Below the pieces are notes generated by a model that was not told the origin of the DNA, made no database searches, and saw nothing but the letters and a program-made list of their open reading frames with translations. This document shows positions 44,145-53,624 of a stretch of DNA of 64,000 nt, one piece after another; positions within the stretch are counted from its first letter, which is position 1, and each line of letters starts with the position of its first letter. This DNA is from Dokdonia pacifica. GTDB taxonomy: Bacteria > Bacteroidota > Bacteroidia > Flavobacteriales > Flavobacteriaceae. Position numbers and translations under genes: made by a program. The stretch spans positions 806,001-870,000 of the forward strand of contig NZ_FZNY01000001.1 of NCBI RefSeq assembly GCF_900188275.1, read 5' to 3'.

Positions 44145-46270
44145 AAGAAAGCAATCAAGCATATAAAAGTATATTTCTCATCATCCTAACGGTGTTTGGC
44201 GTGATGACTTTATATACGCTAAATACAGAAGAGGCCCCTCGGTTTGTATTATTCTTTGGACGATTTCACCCATTATTGTTGCATCTGCCTATTGGTGCGC
44301 TAGTGGTTACTTTCTTTATAGATATGACCAGTCGTTTTCAAAAAAAGTATCCAACGGCCATCATTAGAAATTTACTAGGATTTACAGCCATTTTTGCGAT
44401 AATCACCTGCTTTTTTGGTTATTTCCTTTCGCTAGAAGGAGGGTATCAAGAAGAGATCTTAGATCTTCATTTTTACACAGGTATTGCAACAGCTGTATTA
44501 ACGAGTATCCTATTTGTAATAAGCAACACTTCAAATCCAAAAACAAAAAAGCTATTCTTGCCGCTATTTATAGCAACGCTTATCCTCATAAGTATTGCAG
44601 GACATTATGGAAGCGTCCTCACGCATGGAGATGGTTTCCTAACAGAATATGCACGTGTTCCTGAAAAAGAAAAAACGATAGAAGTAATAGATAGTTTGAG
44701 AATGTATGATGATGTTGTCGCAAAGATTTTAGATGATAAATGTATACAATGTCATAATGCGAGTAAGCAAAAAGGAGAGCTATCGTTGCTTACAAAAGAG
44801 ACGATTCTAAGAGGAGGTGTGAGCGGTGCCAATGTCATTGAGGGAGATGCTGCTCAAAGTTTATTATATACACGCTTATTACTTCCCATTTCTGATGAAG
44901 AGCACATGCCCCCTGAAGGCAAAGCGCAATTAACAAAGGATGAGATTTGGCTATTAAAACATTGGATTGATCAAGGGCTAGATTTTAAAAATTATGCGAC
45001 ACATACTATAGAGAATGACACCTTACGGAATAAACTCAAAAAATACCTCGTTTTTAATGAAGTGATCATTCCGAAAGCTTCTACTGATGCTATCGAAGAA
45101 GTGAAAACGGCTGGTTTTAGAGTATTGGAATTAGTGCCAGGCAAAGGAGCACTAACTGTAAAACTATTAAGATCCAATCCTACCAAGGAACATATAGAAA
45201 CCCTTTCTGAACTGGAAGACCAAATCGTTGAATTAGATGTCAATACTTCTGAAATCACAGACGAAATGACTACGGTTTTTAAAGATTTCAAAAACTTAAA
45301 ATCATTGCGTTTAGACAACACAAAAATTACGGATGCTTCTATTAAAAACATCAAAAAATTAGAACATCTTGAAGTATTAAATATGTACAACACTGCTATT
45401 TCTAATGAGGGTCTTACAGAATTAGTACAAACGATACAACCTAAACAAATCTATGCGTGGCAAACACAAGTAGATCAAGAGACAGCCATCAAATTGGGGG
45501 AACAATACAACATCAATATTCAAAGCAATAGTGCCGAAGGTTTTGTGGAAAGTAGTCAGCTAGAGCCTCCATTAATAACACCCATTAAAACATTATTTAA
45601 AGACACGATTCATATCACCCTTGACAGTCGTTTAAAAAATGTTGAAGTACGGTATACTCTGAATGGAGAAGCACCTGATACAACCTCAACGATCTATACT
45701 GATAAAATTATTCTAGATCAATCCAAAACCCTTAAAGTAGCTGCTTTTAAAAAAGGATGGGAACCTAGTGAGGTGACCATACGTGAATATGCTAATATTC
45801 AACAGGAGATTACCAACTTCACCATCCAAACAAAACCTGATAAGAGTTATCCTGATGCCAATAAACTTTTTGATCTAAAAGAAGGCAGTCTCGACTTTAA
45901 GGATGGGAATTGGACAGGGTATTTTGGGACAGATCTCAATACAACTATAGATCTTGGTGCTATAAAACCTATACAACATGTTTCTTTTAGTACTATGGAG
46001 AGTGTAGGTAGTTGGATTTTATACCCTACCGATTTTACAGTGTATACGTCTACTACTAAAAAAGGGCCTTTTAAAAAAGCAGCAGCCATGAAAGTCTCTA
46101 GAGAAGGAGAAGGCGGTGATACAGAAACAAAAAAAGTAACACTTGAACTTTCAAACACAGAAGCCCGATATGTAAAAGTAGTGATCAAAAATCATGATAA
46201 ATTACCCGAATGGCATCCTGCAGCTGGGAATCCTGCATGGCTTTTTGTGGATGAGATTTATTTTTGGTAA
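44141..46270 (+). CDS. membrane protein: DUF2231-like helices, cytochrome c, LRR, chitobiase-C/discoidin-like domains
   Basis: A 709-residue protein. It has about five N-terminal transmembrane helices (HPLLLHLPIGALVVTFF), a PSCyt1-type haem c domain (CIQCHNASKQKGELSLL, then EEHMPPEGKAQLTKDE) and a short leucine-rich segment (IVELDVNTSEITDEM ... LKSLRLDNTKITDASIKNI). At the C-terminus come a CHB_HEX_C_1/Fn3-associated module (VRYTLNGEAPDTTSTIYTDKI) and a discoidin-like domain ending KLPEWHPAAGNPAWLFVDEIYF. It appears to tie a periplasmic cytochrome to the membrane and a glycan-binding end. It is the last gene of the operon, before the hairpin at 46290. Confidence 0.85.
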   Translation: MKESNQAYKSIFLIILTVFGVMTLYTLNTEEAPRFVLFFGRFHPLLLHLPIGALVVTFFIDMTSRFQKKYPTAIIRNLLGFTAIFAIITCFFGYFLSLEGGYQEEILDLHFYTGIATAVLTSILFVISNTSNPKTKKLFLPLFIATLILISIAGHYGSVLTHGDGFLTEYARVPEKEKTIEVIDSLRMYDDVVAKILDDKCIQCHNASKQKGELSLLTKETILRGGVSGANVIEGDAAQSLLYTRLLLPISDEEHMPPEGKAQLTKDEIWLLKHWIDQGLDFKNYATHTIENDTLRNKLKKYLVFNEVIIPKASTDAIEEVKTAGFRVLELVPGKGALTVKLLRSNPTKEHIETLSELEDQIVELDVNTSEITDEMTTVFKDFKNLKSLRLDNTKITDASIKNIKKLEHLEVLNMYNTAISNEGLTELVQTIQPKQIYAWQTQVDQETAIKLGEQYNINIQSNSAEGFVESSQLEPPLITPIKTLFKDTIHITLDSRLKNVEVRYTLNGEAPDTTSTIYTDKIILDQSKTLKVAAFKKGWEPSEVTIREYANIQQEITNFTIQTKPDKSYPDANKLFDLKEGSLDFKDGNWTGYFGTDLNTTIDLGAIKPIQHVSFSTMESVGSWILYPTDFTVYTSTTKKGPFKKAAAMKVSREGEGGDTETKKVTLELSNTEARYVKVVIKNHDKLPEWHPAAGNPAWLFVDEIYFW

Positions 46271-46289
46271 ATCGATATGAACATGCTTA

Positions 46290-46364
46290 TGTCCGTTCGA
46301 GCGCAGTCGAGAACTATCGTCAGCTATTCATTTATTGTAGTTCTCGACCGCCCTTGAACGGACA
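46290..46364. repeat. large imperfect inverted repeat after the cytochrome operon
   Basis: Arms 46290-46316 and 46338-46364: TGTCCGTTC ... GTCGAGAACTA pairs with TAGTTCTCGAC ... GAACGGACA. The GTTCGAGCGCAGTCGAGAAC core is of the type found dispersed in flavobacterial genomes. It may also terminate the operon, though no strong U-tract follows. Confidence 0.75.
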
Positions 46365-46401
46365 CCTTTTACGTCTCTAGTCTTTATTCCTATTATACAT
46401 T

Positions 46402-46470
46402 TATACGCTTTCGCGAAATCGAGCCTGCGAGATTCACGACCAAAGGAAGAGCAAAGCGTTAAAGCGTACA
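46402..46470. repeat. long mosaic palindrome element
   Basis: Arms TATACGCTTT and AAAGCGTACA flank TCGCGAAATCGAGCCTGCGA, GATTCACGAC and GAGCAAAGCG. About the same length and order as 38262-38330. Confidence 0.8.
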
Positions 46471-46569
46471 TTACAATTCAAAAGTCATTTACGACAGTTG
46501 AGCGAAATCGCCTTTCTATTCTCTTATAAGAATCACATCTTTGACCTATCAATTAAAAAACGAACAACC

Positions 46570-46992
46570 ATGACACCCACAGAAGTTTTTTCGATAGCAG
46601 GAATGATCACCATGCCTATGTGGATTTTAATGATCGTATTGCCAAAATGGAAAGTGACTCGCTTCTTCATAGATTTTAAAGTAATCCCTCTAGCCTTATC
46701 AGCTATTTATGCGGTATATATTTTTAAAGCTATGCAAATAGGTGGTGGGATGGATTTTGGAAGTCTCCAATCGGTTATGGCATTATTTACCGAAGAACAT
46801 GCTGTACTCGCAGGTTGGGTACATTATCTCGCATTTGATCTTGTGGTGGGCATGTGGATGTTAGATCAAAATAAAAAACTACAAATTCATCAATTACTCA
46901 TGGCTCCGTGTCTTTTCGGGACATTTATGCTAGGACCTATAGGGTTCCTTGCCTTTATGATACTACGAGCTATTAAACTTAAGAAATCATGA
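46570..46992 (+). CDS. ABA4-like (DUF4281) membrane protein
   Basis: Start at 46570 (MTPTEVF) after a poorly coding upstream extension. The 140-residue protein has four hydrophobic helices with the family pattern FSIAGMITMPMWILMIVLP, FTEEHAVLAGWVHYLAFDLVVGMWMLDQ and GPIGFLAFMILR. ABA4 in plants is needed for neoxanthin formation; bacterial members are of unknown function, possibly carotenoid- or lipid-linked. Overlaps the next gene by 4 bp (ATGA). Confidence 0.8.
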   Translation: MTPTEVFSIAGMITMPMWILMIVLPKWKVTRFFIDFKVIPLALSAIYAVYIFKAMQIGGGMDFGSLQSVMALFTEEHAVLAGWVHYLAFDLVVGMWMLDQNKKLQIHQLLMAPCLFGTFMLGPIGFLAFMILRAIKLKKS

Positions 46993-47789
46993 AAAGTATC
47001 AAAAACATAATTCATACTGTAAAAACATCAAGTCCTATTCTATATGGGATTGTCATACTACATCTACTCATGGCAGTAGGATGTTTCATTGGTCTCCTAG
47101 TAGATGATAGAACATTAATGGGAATTAATGTTTGGATCAAACCTTTAAAGTTTACCATCTCTGGAGCGATTTATATTTTCACATTTGGCTATCTCATTAC
47201 GCTATACCCTTTTTCTACAAAGAAAAAGAATATCATCAATAATATTAATTCATGGACATTACTTCTAGAGATTAGCATTATTGTATATCAGGCAGCAAGA
47301 GGCGTACAATCACATTACAATATGTCTTCTGCTTTTGACGGAATGCTCTTTGCCGCGATGGGTATTTTAATAGGAATCAATGTTTTGATTATGGTATTCT
47401 TTATTATTGAGACCTTAAGACTGCGATTAAAAACACCAAGACCAGTGCAATGGGCCATCCTTATGGGATGGATTATTATAGTGGCAGGAAGTTGGATTGG
47501 CGGCCAAATGATTAGTCAAGTAGCACATACTGTAGGCGTAGCCGATGGTGGTGCAGGATTACCTATCTTAAACTGGAGTACGGTTGCGGGAGACTTAAGA
47601 GTAGCACACTTTTTTGGATTGCATAGCATACAAATTATACCGTTATTCGCAGTATGGCTCTCTAAAAAATGGAATACTACCACTCGAAATCAAGTGATTG
47701 GTGTTGTTCTTTTTGGACTCCTATTTGCTGGATGGATTGGGTTTACATTCTATCAAGCAAAACAAGGAATGCCATTTATAAAGTTGTAA
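46989..47789 (+). CDS. multi-pass membrane protein of unknown function
   Basis: A 266-residue protein with about seven hydrophobic segments (for example ILYGIVILHLLMAVGCFIGLL, ISIIVYQAARGVQSHYN, AHFFGLHSIQIIPLFAVWL). I recognise no family. The His/Asp-containing loops (GVADGGAGLPILNWSTVAGDLRVAHFFGLH) may bind a ligand. It is translationally coupled to the ABA4-like gene. Confidence 0.75.
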   Translation: MKSIKNIIHTVKTSSPILYGIVILHLLMAVGCFIGLLVDDRTLMGINVWIKPLKFTISGAIYIFTFGYLITLYPFSTKKKNIINNINSWTLLLEISIIVYQAARGVQSHYNMSSAFDGMLFAAMGILIGINVLIMVFFIIETLRLRLKTPRPVQWAILMGWIIIVAGSWIGGQMISQVAHTVGVADGGAGLPILNWSTVAGDLRVAHFFGLHSIQIIPLFAVWLSKKWNTTTRNQVIGVVLFGLLFAGWIGFTFYQAKQGMPFIKL

Positions 47790-48049
47790 TAATAACCAGT
47801 TGTGCATTTAGAAAAAATAGAGTGGGTTTAGATGCTATATTTTCATTCTTTTCCTCAAATCCTAAAGGATGGAATGAAAATTTCTACTATTCACCCTTTA
47901 GGGTAGGGAAAAAAGTAGTAGAAATAGAATCAAATGTACAACGGGTTCATAATAGTATTAGTAAATATAATGCTGGTTGTATACGCTTTCGCGAAAGCGA
48001 AGTTTATATTGAACCTGCCGAAATGCAAAAACGTATACTAGAAGAATAG
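47790..48049 (+). pseudogene. decayed or ATG-less coding fragment ending in a palindrome-encoded segment
   Basis: An open frame runs on from inside the previous gene to a stop at 48047-48049 without an ATG after 47789. Its end (VYIEPAEMQKRILEE) has coding character, and the palindrome 47984-47999 supplies CIRFRES. The only in-frame alternative start is a GTG without clear context. It looks like the C-terminal remnant of a gene whose start has been lost. Confidence 0.3.
47984..47999. repeat. short palindrome within the fragment
   Basis: CGCTTTCGCGAAAGCG is read here as Arg-Phe-Arg-Glu-Ser, a different frame from the copies in intact genes. Confidence 0.9.
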
Positions 48050-48062
48050 AATTTAAAACGGT

Positions 48063-49130
48063 ATGAGATTATTTAACAAAGAAAAACGTATTAAATATTT
48101 AGGGTTTAATGACTTTTGGTTTGCGTTTGTTTCTATTCTAATACTAAGTATAGTAACATGTTATCTCTTCAGTAATTTTCCAAAAGATATTGCATTTATA
48201 GAAGTTTTTATTAGCTGGCTGATATCATTATTTTTTACACTTTTTAATTGGTTTTTTATGCGTAATGTGATCATCTACTTACGTAAAAACTACCCGTCAT
48301 TTCATGATACGCTAAAACGTATCATGATTGTGTTCTTTTTTATTATCATATCTGTACCACTTATAGATTATATAGGAAGTATGATTATTGGTTCGTTTTT
48401 TGAAAACTACCATTATAACCTCTTTGATAGATTTAAAGTTCTTTTGCCTATAATCATTATAAGTGTGATGATTCAAGCCATCTATGAAGCGATTTATTAC
48501 CATGCGATGCTTAAAAAAAGTATTCGAGAAGAGGAGCAGACAAAACAAGTGATGGTGCAAGCACAATTAGATGCATTGCGTAATCAAGCACAGCCTCATT
48601 TTTTCTTTAATACGCTCAATACATTACGAGATATTATAGATCAAAACTCAAAAGATGAAGCCAAAGAATTTGTAGATAAGCTATCTGGTGTATACCGTTT
48701 TATATTAGAGTCTGGAAATGTAAATTTAATCACCTTAAGAGATGAATTAAAGTTTTCACAAGCTTATATTCATATCCAATCAGAACGCTTTGGAGACAAC
48801 TTGCAAGTGCAATGGGATATTCCCGAAACTGCACTTGATAAAATGGTGGTTCCTATGAGCATTCAACTTCTGTTAGAAAATGCAATCAAACATAATGTGG
48901 TTTCTAGATCTAAACCACTTATTATCGAAATATCCATTAAGGAGAATCATGTATGTGTCACTAATAAAATTCAAGCAAAGTCTACAAAATTGCCTTCTAC
49001 GAAGTTAGGGTTGAAAAATATTGAAAAACGCTATGCGCTCATATCTAATCAGCCTATAGAGATAAAAAACGACGGAGAATTCTTTACAGTACATCTTCCT
49101 TTATTAAATATGTCGGATCAAAAAAAATAA
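48063..49130 (+). CDS. LytS/YehU-type sensor histidine kinase
   Basis: A 355-residue protein with four or so transmembrane helices in the first 150 residues, then a His_kinase domain with the phospho-acceptor motif at His179 (ALRNQAQPHFFFNTLNTLRD) and a HATPase-like end (VVPMSIQLLLENAIKHN, TKLGLKNIEKRYALI). No extracytoplasmic sensor domain is present. The LytTR regulator gene follows after 2 bp and is its certain partner. Confidence 0.93.
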   Translation: MRLFNKEKRIKYLGFNDFWFAFVSILILSIVTCYLFSNFPKDIAFIEVFISWLISLFFTLFNWFFMRNVIIYLRKNYPSFHDTLKRIMIVFFFIIISVPLIDYIGSMIIGSFFENYHYNLFDRFKVLLPIIIISVMIQAIYEAIYYHAMLKKSIREEEQTKQVMVQAQLDALRNQAQPHFFFNTLNTLRDIIDQNSKDEAKEFVDKLSGVYRFILESGNVNLITLRDELKFSQAYIHIQSERFGDNLQVQWDIPETALDKMVVPMSIQLLLENAIKHNVVSRSKPLIIEISIKENHVCVTNKIQAKSTKLPSTKLGLKNIEKRYALISNQPIEIKNDGEFFTVHLPLLNMSDQKK

Positions 49131-49132
49131 TT

Positions 49133-49885
49133 ATGCAAGTACTCATTATTGAAGACGAACCACGCGCAGCGAGCCAGTTACAACGTATGTTAAAAGCATG
49201 TGCATTTGAGTATGAATTATTAGATATTATTGATACGGTAGAAGATGCTGTGATATGGTTTCAGAAAAATGCAGTACCAGATTTGGTGTTTATGGATATT
49301 CAACTAGCTGATGGATTGAGTTTTGAAATCTTTCAAAAAACAACCGTAGAAGCGCCTATTATTTTTACAACAGCTTTTGATCAATATGCTATTCAGGCAT
49401 TTAAAGTAAATAGTATAGATTATTTATTAAAACCTATACAGAAGGAAGATGTTACTACTGCATTGAAAAAGTTTCAAAAAACTAATCAACCCACTGCAGT
49501 TGATCCTGCTATATTTAAACAACTTCTTACAAGCATTCAAGCTCCACAAACCAGAACAGGTTTATTAGTAAAAGAGGGTAACGGTTTTGTACAAATTAAA
49601 ATTACGGACCTTTTGTATGCATACTCAGAAGAGAGCATCACTTTTGGTGTTACTTCAGACAGGCGTTATATTATTGATGAAACGATAGATCAATTATTTA
49701 ACACACTAGATCAAAGTAAATTTTATAGAATTAATAGAGGCCAAATAATTGCTAAAGAAGCTATTCATAAGATAGATCCCTATTTTAATCATCGTGTAAA
49801 ACTTACCATTACAAATCCAAGAGATCAAGAGTTTATCGTAAGTAGGCCCAAAACAAGTGACTTTAAAACTTGGATGAATACATAA
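49133..49885 (+). CDS. LytR/AlgR-type response regulator
   Basis: A 250-residue protein with receiver domain (phospho-acceptor Asp55 in LVFMDIQL, Lys of LLKPIQK) and C-terminal LytTR DNA-binding domain (LLYAYSEESITFGVTSDRRYIIDETIDQLFNTLDQSKFYRINRGQIIA). Coupled to the kinase at 48063. Targets not evident; the preceding membrane genes are candidates. Confidence 0.95.
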   Translation: MQVLIIEDEPRAASQLQRMLKACAFEYELLDIIDTVEDAVIWFQKNAVPDLVFMDIQLADGLSFEIFQKTTVEAPIIFTTAFDQYAIQAFKVNSIDYLLKPIQKEDVTTALKKFQKTNQPTAVDPAIFKQLLTSIQAPQTRTGLLVKEGNGFVQIKITDLLYAYSEESITFGVTSDRRYIIDETIDQLFNTLDQSKFYRINRGQIIAKEAIHKIDPYFNHRVKLTITNPRDQEFIVSRPKTSDFKTWMNT

Positions 49886-49963
49886 ACACAAGTACTCCAT
49901 AATCCATTCGTCTACAGATATATGCCACTCATCTAAGGATTATTCTATTTAAAAGAATATCTG

Positions 49964-50293
49964 ATGAATGCACATCAATGTGGTTTAATTTTATACCATA
50001 ATGATGAAGCAATGGAGTTGTATGTATCAAGAAATCAAGGGGAAAAAAATAAAGAAAATGATGTTTTAAAGTATCATTTAAGGCATTTAGAATTTATCTT
50101 GTTTTTTGAAATTCAAATAGAACAACGATATGTTCATGATTGCTCTTACCGTTTTTTAGAAAAATTTAAGGCATTAAAACAGGAAGCTCAAATGAATGTT
50201 TTGAAGTACAGTTCATATAATAGAAAGAGCCAAAATGCTCAATTCCATTCGTCGACACTTAATGGTTATTCACCGACAGTACCTTTTGATTAA
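49964..50293 (+). CDS. hypothetical protein
   Basis: A 109-residue soluble protein rich in charged and aromatic residues (HDCSYRFLEKFKALKQEAQMNVLKYSSYNRKSQN). No family recognised and no signal or membrane segment. It lies between the LytTR regulator and the H-NOX operon on the same strand, with 78 and 67 bp gaps. The second half looks disordered. It could be an accessory factor of either system or a spurious frame. Confidence 0.45.
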   Translation: MNAHQCGLILYHNDEAMELYVSRNQGEKNKENDVLKYHLRHLEFILFFEIQIEQRYVHDCSYRFLEKFKALKQEAQMNVLKYSSYNRKSQNAQFHSSTLNGYSPTVPFD

Positions 50294-50360
50294 ACGAAAC
50301 ATACGGGTAAACCATAAAAATTGAACTATTTTCAAATAAAATTTGATATACTATCTCATT

Positions 50361-50774
50361 ATGAGTAACTTACTTGATGTGTTGTTAATTGAAGACGACA
50401 CGATAGAAATCATGAAATTAAATAGAACGATTTCTAGCCTAAACTTAAACCACAATATTATCGAAGCTAACAATGGAGAAGAAGCACTTTCTATTTTAAA
50501 AGAAGGAAACTCATTACCAGATATTATTTTATTAGATTTAAATATGCCTAAAATTAATGGGATTGAGTTTTTAAAGATTTTAAAAAGCGATCCCAGTTTA
50601 AAATATTTACCTACTATTGTACTTACCACTTCCAATAATAGAAAGGATTTACTAGAATGTTATAAAATAGGAATTGCTGGCTATGTTTTGAAACCTTTAA
50701 AGTATGATGATTATGTTTCAAAAATTGAAAAGCTTTTAGCATATTGGAGTGTTAACGAATTAATTAAAGCATAA
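50361..50774 (+). CDS. single-domain CheY/Rcp-like response regulator
   Basis: Start at 50361 (MSNLLDVLLIEDD); an upstream ATG at 50343 adds six residues. The 137-residue receiver has acidic pocket Glu11-Asp12-Asp13, phospho-acceptor Asp59 (IILLDLNMP) and Lys in YVLKPL. It has no output domain. The H-NOX gene begins directly after its stop codon (TAA then ATG), so the two are translationally linked. It is probably a phosphorelay intermediate or modulates a partner by binding. Confidence 0.92.
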   Translation: MSNLLDVLLIEDDTIEIMKLNRTISSLNLNHNIIEANNGEEALSILKEGNSLPDIILLDLNMPKINGIEFLKILKSDPSLKYLPTIVLTTSNNRKDLLECYKIGIAGYVLKPLKYDDYVSKIEKLLAYWSVNELIKA

Positions 50775-51314
50775 ATGAAAGGAATTGTTTTTACAGAATT
50801 TTTAGATCTTGTAGAAGATAAGTTTGGATTAGAAATGGTTGATAAAATCATTTCCCAATCTGCTTTAGAATCTGAAGGCGTCTATACTTCAGTGGGTACT
50901 TATAAGTTTTCTGAAATGCTACAATTACTCCAAAACTTAAGTACTAATACAGGGATAGAAATAGATAATTTATTATTGGTATATGCAGAACATTTCTTTA
51001 GCGTTCTAGAAGATAGTTACCCAGGGCTTTTAAGCACTTATAAAGATCCTATAGAAATGCTAGCTTCTATTGAAAATCATATTCACGTAGAGGTACGAAA
51101 AATATATCCAGATGCAGAGCTTCCTACTTTTTTAGTAGAGAGTAAAACAGAAAACTCACTTGTTATGATATATAAATCTAGTAGAGCGATGCATCATTTT
51201 GGTTTGGGGTTAATGAATAAAACATTTGAACATTTTAATGCCACAGCAACAATCACCTTAGAAAAAATAAAAGAAGATGGTACAGAGGTGAAGTTTATCA
51301 TTACCAAAAATTAA
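50775..51314 (+). CDS. H-NOX (heme NO/O2-binding) sensor protein
   Basis: A 179-residue protein typical in length for bacterial H-NOX domains. The N-terminal helix pattern MKGIVFTEFLDLVEDKFG is diagnostic. The proximal haem ligand is probably His104 (NHIHVEVRKIYPDAELP; His102 is adjacent), and the haem-propionate YxSxR motif is Tyr133, Ser135 and Arg137. There is no Tyr in a position clearly assigned to O2 binding, so NO is the favoured ligand. Bacterial H-NOX proteins control a neighbouring histidine kinase; here the kinase gene overlaps its stop codon by 1 bp. Confidence 0.93.
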   Translation: MKGIVFTEFLDLVEDKFGLEMVDKIISQSALESEGVYTSVGTYKFSEMLQLLQNLSTNTGIEIDNLLLVYAEHFFSVLEDSYPGLLSTYKDPIEMLASIENHIHVEVRKIYPDAELPTFLVESKTENSLVMIYKSSRAMHHFGLGLMNKTFEHFNATATITLEKIKEDGTEVKFIITKN

Positions 51315-53293
51315 TGAGTCAAGAACAAATTGATATATTACAAAGAGCACTACAAAGAGAAAAAGCCGCACGAAAAGCTTCTGAAAAAATTCTAGAAGAG
51401 AAGTCCCTACAATTATATAATACTGCTCAAGAATTAAAAGATGTAAATCAACAGTTAGAGCATCTTTTAGACGAAAAAACCTCACAACTACAAGGGATTT
51501 TTGAAAATATAAATGATGCCTATTTAGTCATGGATCTCAATGGCAATGTCATCAAAATGAATGATGCTGCTATTGATCTTTTTGGTTATGACATTGAAAA
51601 AGAAAAAATTAATGTTGTAGCACTTATCTATAATGAAGATTATGGGTATGCAATGAGATCTTTTAATGAACTTAGAACCAAAGGGGCTTTTACAAATTAT
51701 ACTGCTCGTGTAAATACAAGAAATAAAGGAGTACGATGGGTGCATATTAATGCTAGTGTTGTTTTTGATAAACAAAAAAAACCTATTGCTGCTCAAGGAA
51801 TTGTACGAGATATGACTGATGAGAAAGCCGCAGAACAGCAACTCATAGATTCTGAAAACCGTTTATCTGCTTTAATCTTAAATCTAGAAAGTGGGGTTCT
51901 CCTTGAAGATGAATATCGCAATATTGTTATTACAAATACGCGTTTCTGTGATTTTTTTAATATCCCTGCAACTCCAGAACAACTTATAGGACAAAATTGT
52001 GAACATGCTGCAGAACAGAGTAAGCATCTTTTTTTAGATCCTGAGGGGTTTGTTACTCGTATTAATACGCTTACGCAAAATAAAAAACAGACACTCTCAG
52101 ATGAGCTTGCGCTTGTAGATGGCCGTATTTTAGAAAGGGATTTTATCCCTATTTATGAAGAAGGGCATTATAAAGGACACTTATGGACTTATCGCGATGT
52201 CACCTTACACCGAAGATTTCGAGAAAATATAGAAGCAGAGCGTGAAAAATACAGCAATATTATTGCAAATATGAAACTAGGCCTCATCGAAGTAAACAAT
52301 GATGACGAGATCTTGATGGTTAATCAAAGCCTTGAAGAAATGTCTGGTTATCGTGAAGCAGAGTTATTAGGCAAAAAAGGGGGCGAAATACTGCTTGCAA
52401 AAGAATTCAAAGAAAAGATGGCCGGTGAGAATCAAAAAAGAATACAAGGAAAATCTAACTCCTATGAAGTGCAAGCACGCACAAAAAATGGAGAATTAAG
52501 GTACTGGCTTATAAGCGGCGCCCCTAATTATAACCTCAACGGCAAAGTGGTAGGCTCTATCGGAATTCACTTGGATATTACAGAACTAAAACAATTAGAG
52601 TTACAAAAAGAAAATTTACTCCAAAAACTGGAAAAAAGTAATAATGAATTACAGGAATATGCACATATCGTATCTCATGATTTAAAATCTCCGTTACGCA
52701 GTATAGAAGCACTTACTTCCTGGATCAAGGAAGATAATAAAGGAAAGCTTGATGAAGCCAGTTTAAAAAACTTCTCCCTCATCGAAATGACCTTAGAAAA
52801 AATGGAACAATTAATCTCAGATATCTTAAAGTACTCTAGTATTGGAGCTACTACTGATGAATCTGAAGAAGTAAATCTTAATACCCTCATTGATGACTTA
52901 AAACAGGTATTATATGTTCCAGAAAACATTTCTATTGATGTTGTAAACAACTTGCCTATCATAAAAGGAGATAAGATAAAGTTTCAGCAAGTTTTTCAAA
53001 ACTTAATTAGTAATGCCATTAAGTTTAATGACAAAGAAAAAGGGCATATCATTATTGACTATAAAGACAAAAAATCCTATCATCAGTTTTCTGTTAGTGA
53101 TAACGGGATTGGCATTGATAAAAAATATTATGATACTATTTTCAAAATATTTAATTCTTTAAAACAAAGCAAAGACTCTTCTGGTATTGGACTTTCTATC
53201 GTAAAAAAAATCATCGATTTATATAAAGGAAATATTTGGGTAACATCAAAAGTAAACGAAGGCACTACATTCTTCTTTACGATTAAAAAATAA
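51314..53293 (+). CDS. multi-PAS histidine kinase, predicted H-NOX partner
   Basis: A 659-residue soluble protein: N-terminal coiled coil (1-60), PAS domains at about 60-180, 185-300 and 310-430, HisKA with phospho-acceptor His455 (HIVSHDLKSPLRS) and HATPase_c (FQNLISNAIKFN, DNGIGID, SSGIGLSIVKKI). It has no transmembrane helix and no receiver domain, so the phosphate must pass to separate receivers. The operon supplies a CheY-like protein, an Hpt protein and a LytTR regulator. H-NOX bound to NO would be expected to alter its autophosphorylation, as known for other H-NOX/kinase pairs. Confidence 0.93.
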   Translation: MSQEQIDILQRALQREKAARKASEKILEEKSLQLYNTAQELKDVNQQLEHLLDEKTSQLQGIFENINDAYLVMDLNGNVIKMNDAAIDLFGYDIEKEKINVVALIYNEDYGYAMRSFNELRTKGAFTNYTARVNTRNKGVRWVHINASVVFDKQKKPIAAQGIVRDMTDEKAAEQQLIDSENRLSALILNLESGVLLEDEYRNIVITNTRFCDFFNIPATPEQLIGQNCEHAAEQSKHLFLDPEGFVTRINTLTQNKKQTLSDELALVDGRILERDFIPIYEEGHYKGHLWTYRDVTLHRRFRENIEAEREKYSNIIANMKLGLIEVNNDDEILMVNQSLEEMSGYREAELLGKKGGEILLAKEFKEKMAGENQKRIQGKSNSYEVQARTKNGELRYWLISGAPNYNLNGKVVGSIGIHLDITELKQLELQKENLLQKLEKSNNELQEYAHIVSHDLKSPLRSIEALTSWIKEDNKGKLDEASLKNFSLIEMTLEKMEQLISDILKYSSIGATTDESEEVNLNTLIDDLKQVLYVPENISIDVVNNLPIIKGDKIKFQQVFQNLISNAIKFNDKEKGHIIIDYKDKKSYHQFSVSDNGIGIDKKYYDTIFKIFNSLKQSKDSSGIGLSIVKKIIDLYKGNIWVTSKVNEGTTFFFTIKK

Positions 53294-53297
53294 TCCC

Positions 53298-53615
53298 ATG
53301 GAACTACCAAACCATTCATATATCGATCAATTAGCTGCTGGAAATAAGGCATTTAAAGAAAAACTACTTGCCGTTATCAAAGATGAATTCCCTGAAGAAA
53401 AAGCCATCTATCTTAAAAACATAGCGGCAAAAAATCATAAAGAAGCTGCAGAAAATGTACACAAGATTAAACATAAAATTAGTATTTTAGGACTTGAGAA
53501 GAGTTATGAAATAGCAGTTGCATTTGAAAACAATCTAAAAGAAGACGATTCTACTTTAAGAACTGAATTTGAAGCTGTTTTAAATGTTATTTCTGAGTAC
53601 TTGATAACCCTGTAA
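53298..53615 (+). CDS. Hpt-domain phosphotransfer protein
   Basis: A 105-residue all-helical protein with the phosphotransfer signature: His55 within AENVHKIKHKISILGLEK. It starts 4 bp after the kinase gene. Because the kinase lacks receiver and Hpt domains, this protein would carry the phosphoryl group between the CheY-like protein and the LytTR regulator. Confidence 0.88.
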   Translation: MELPNHSYIDQLAAGNKAFKEKLLAVIKDEFPEEKAIYLKNIAAKNHKEAAENVHKIKHKISILGLEKSYEIAVAFENNLKEDDSTLRTEFEAVLNVISEYLITL

Positions 53616-53624
53616 GCCATAGAT

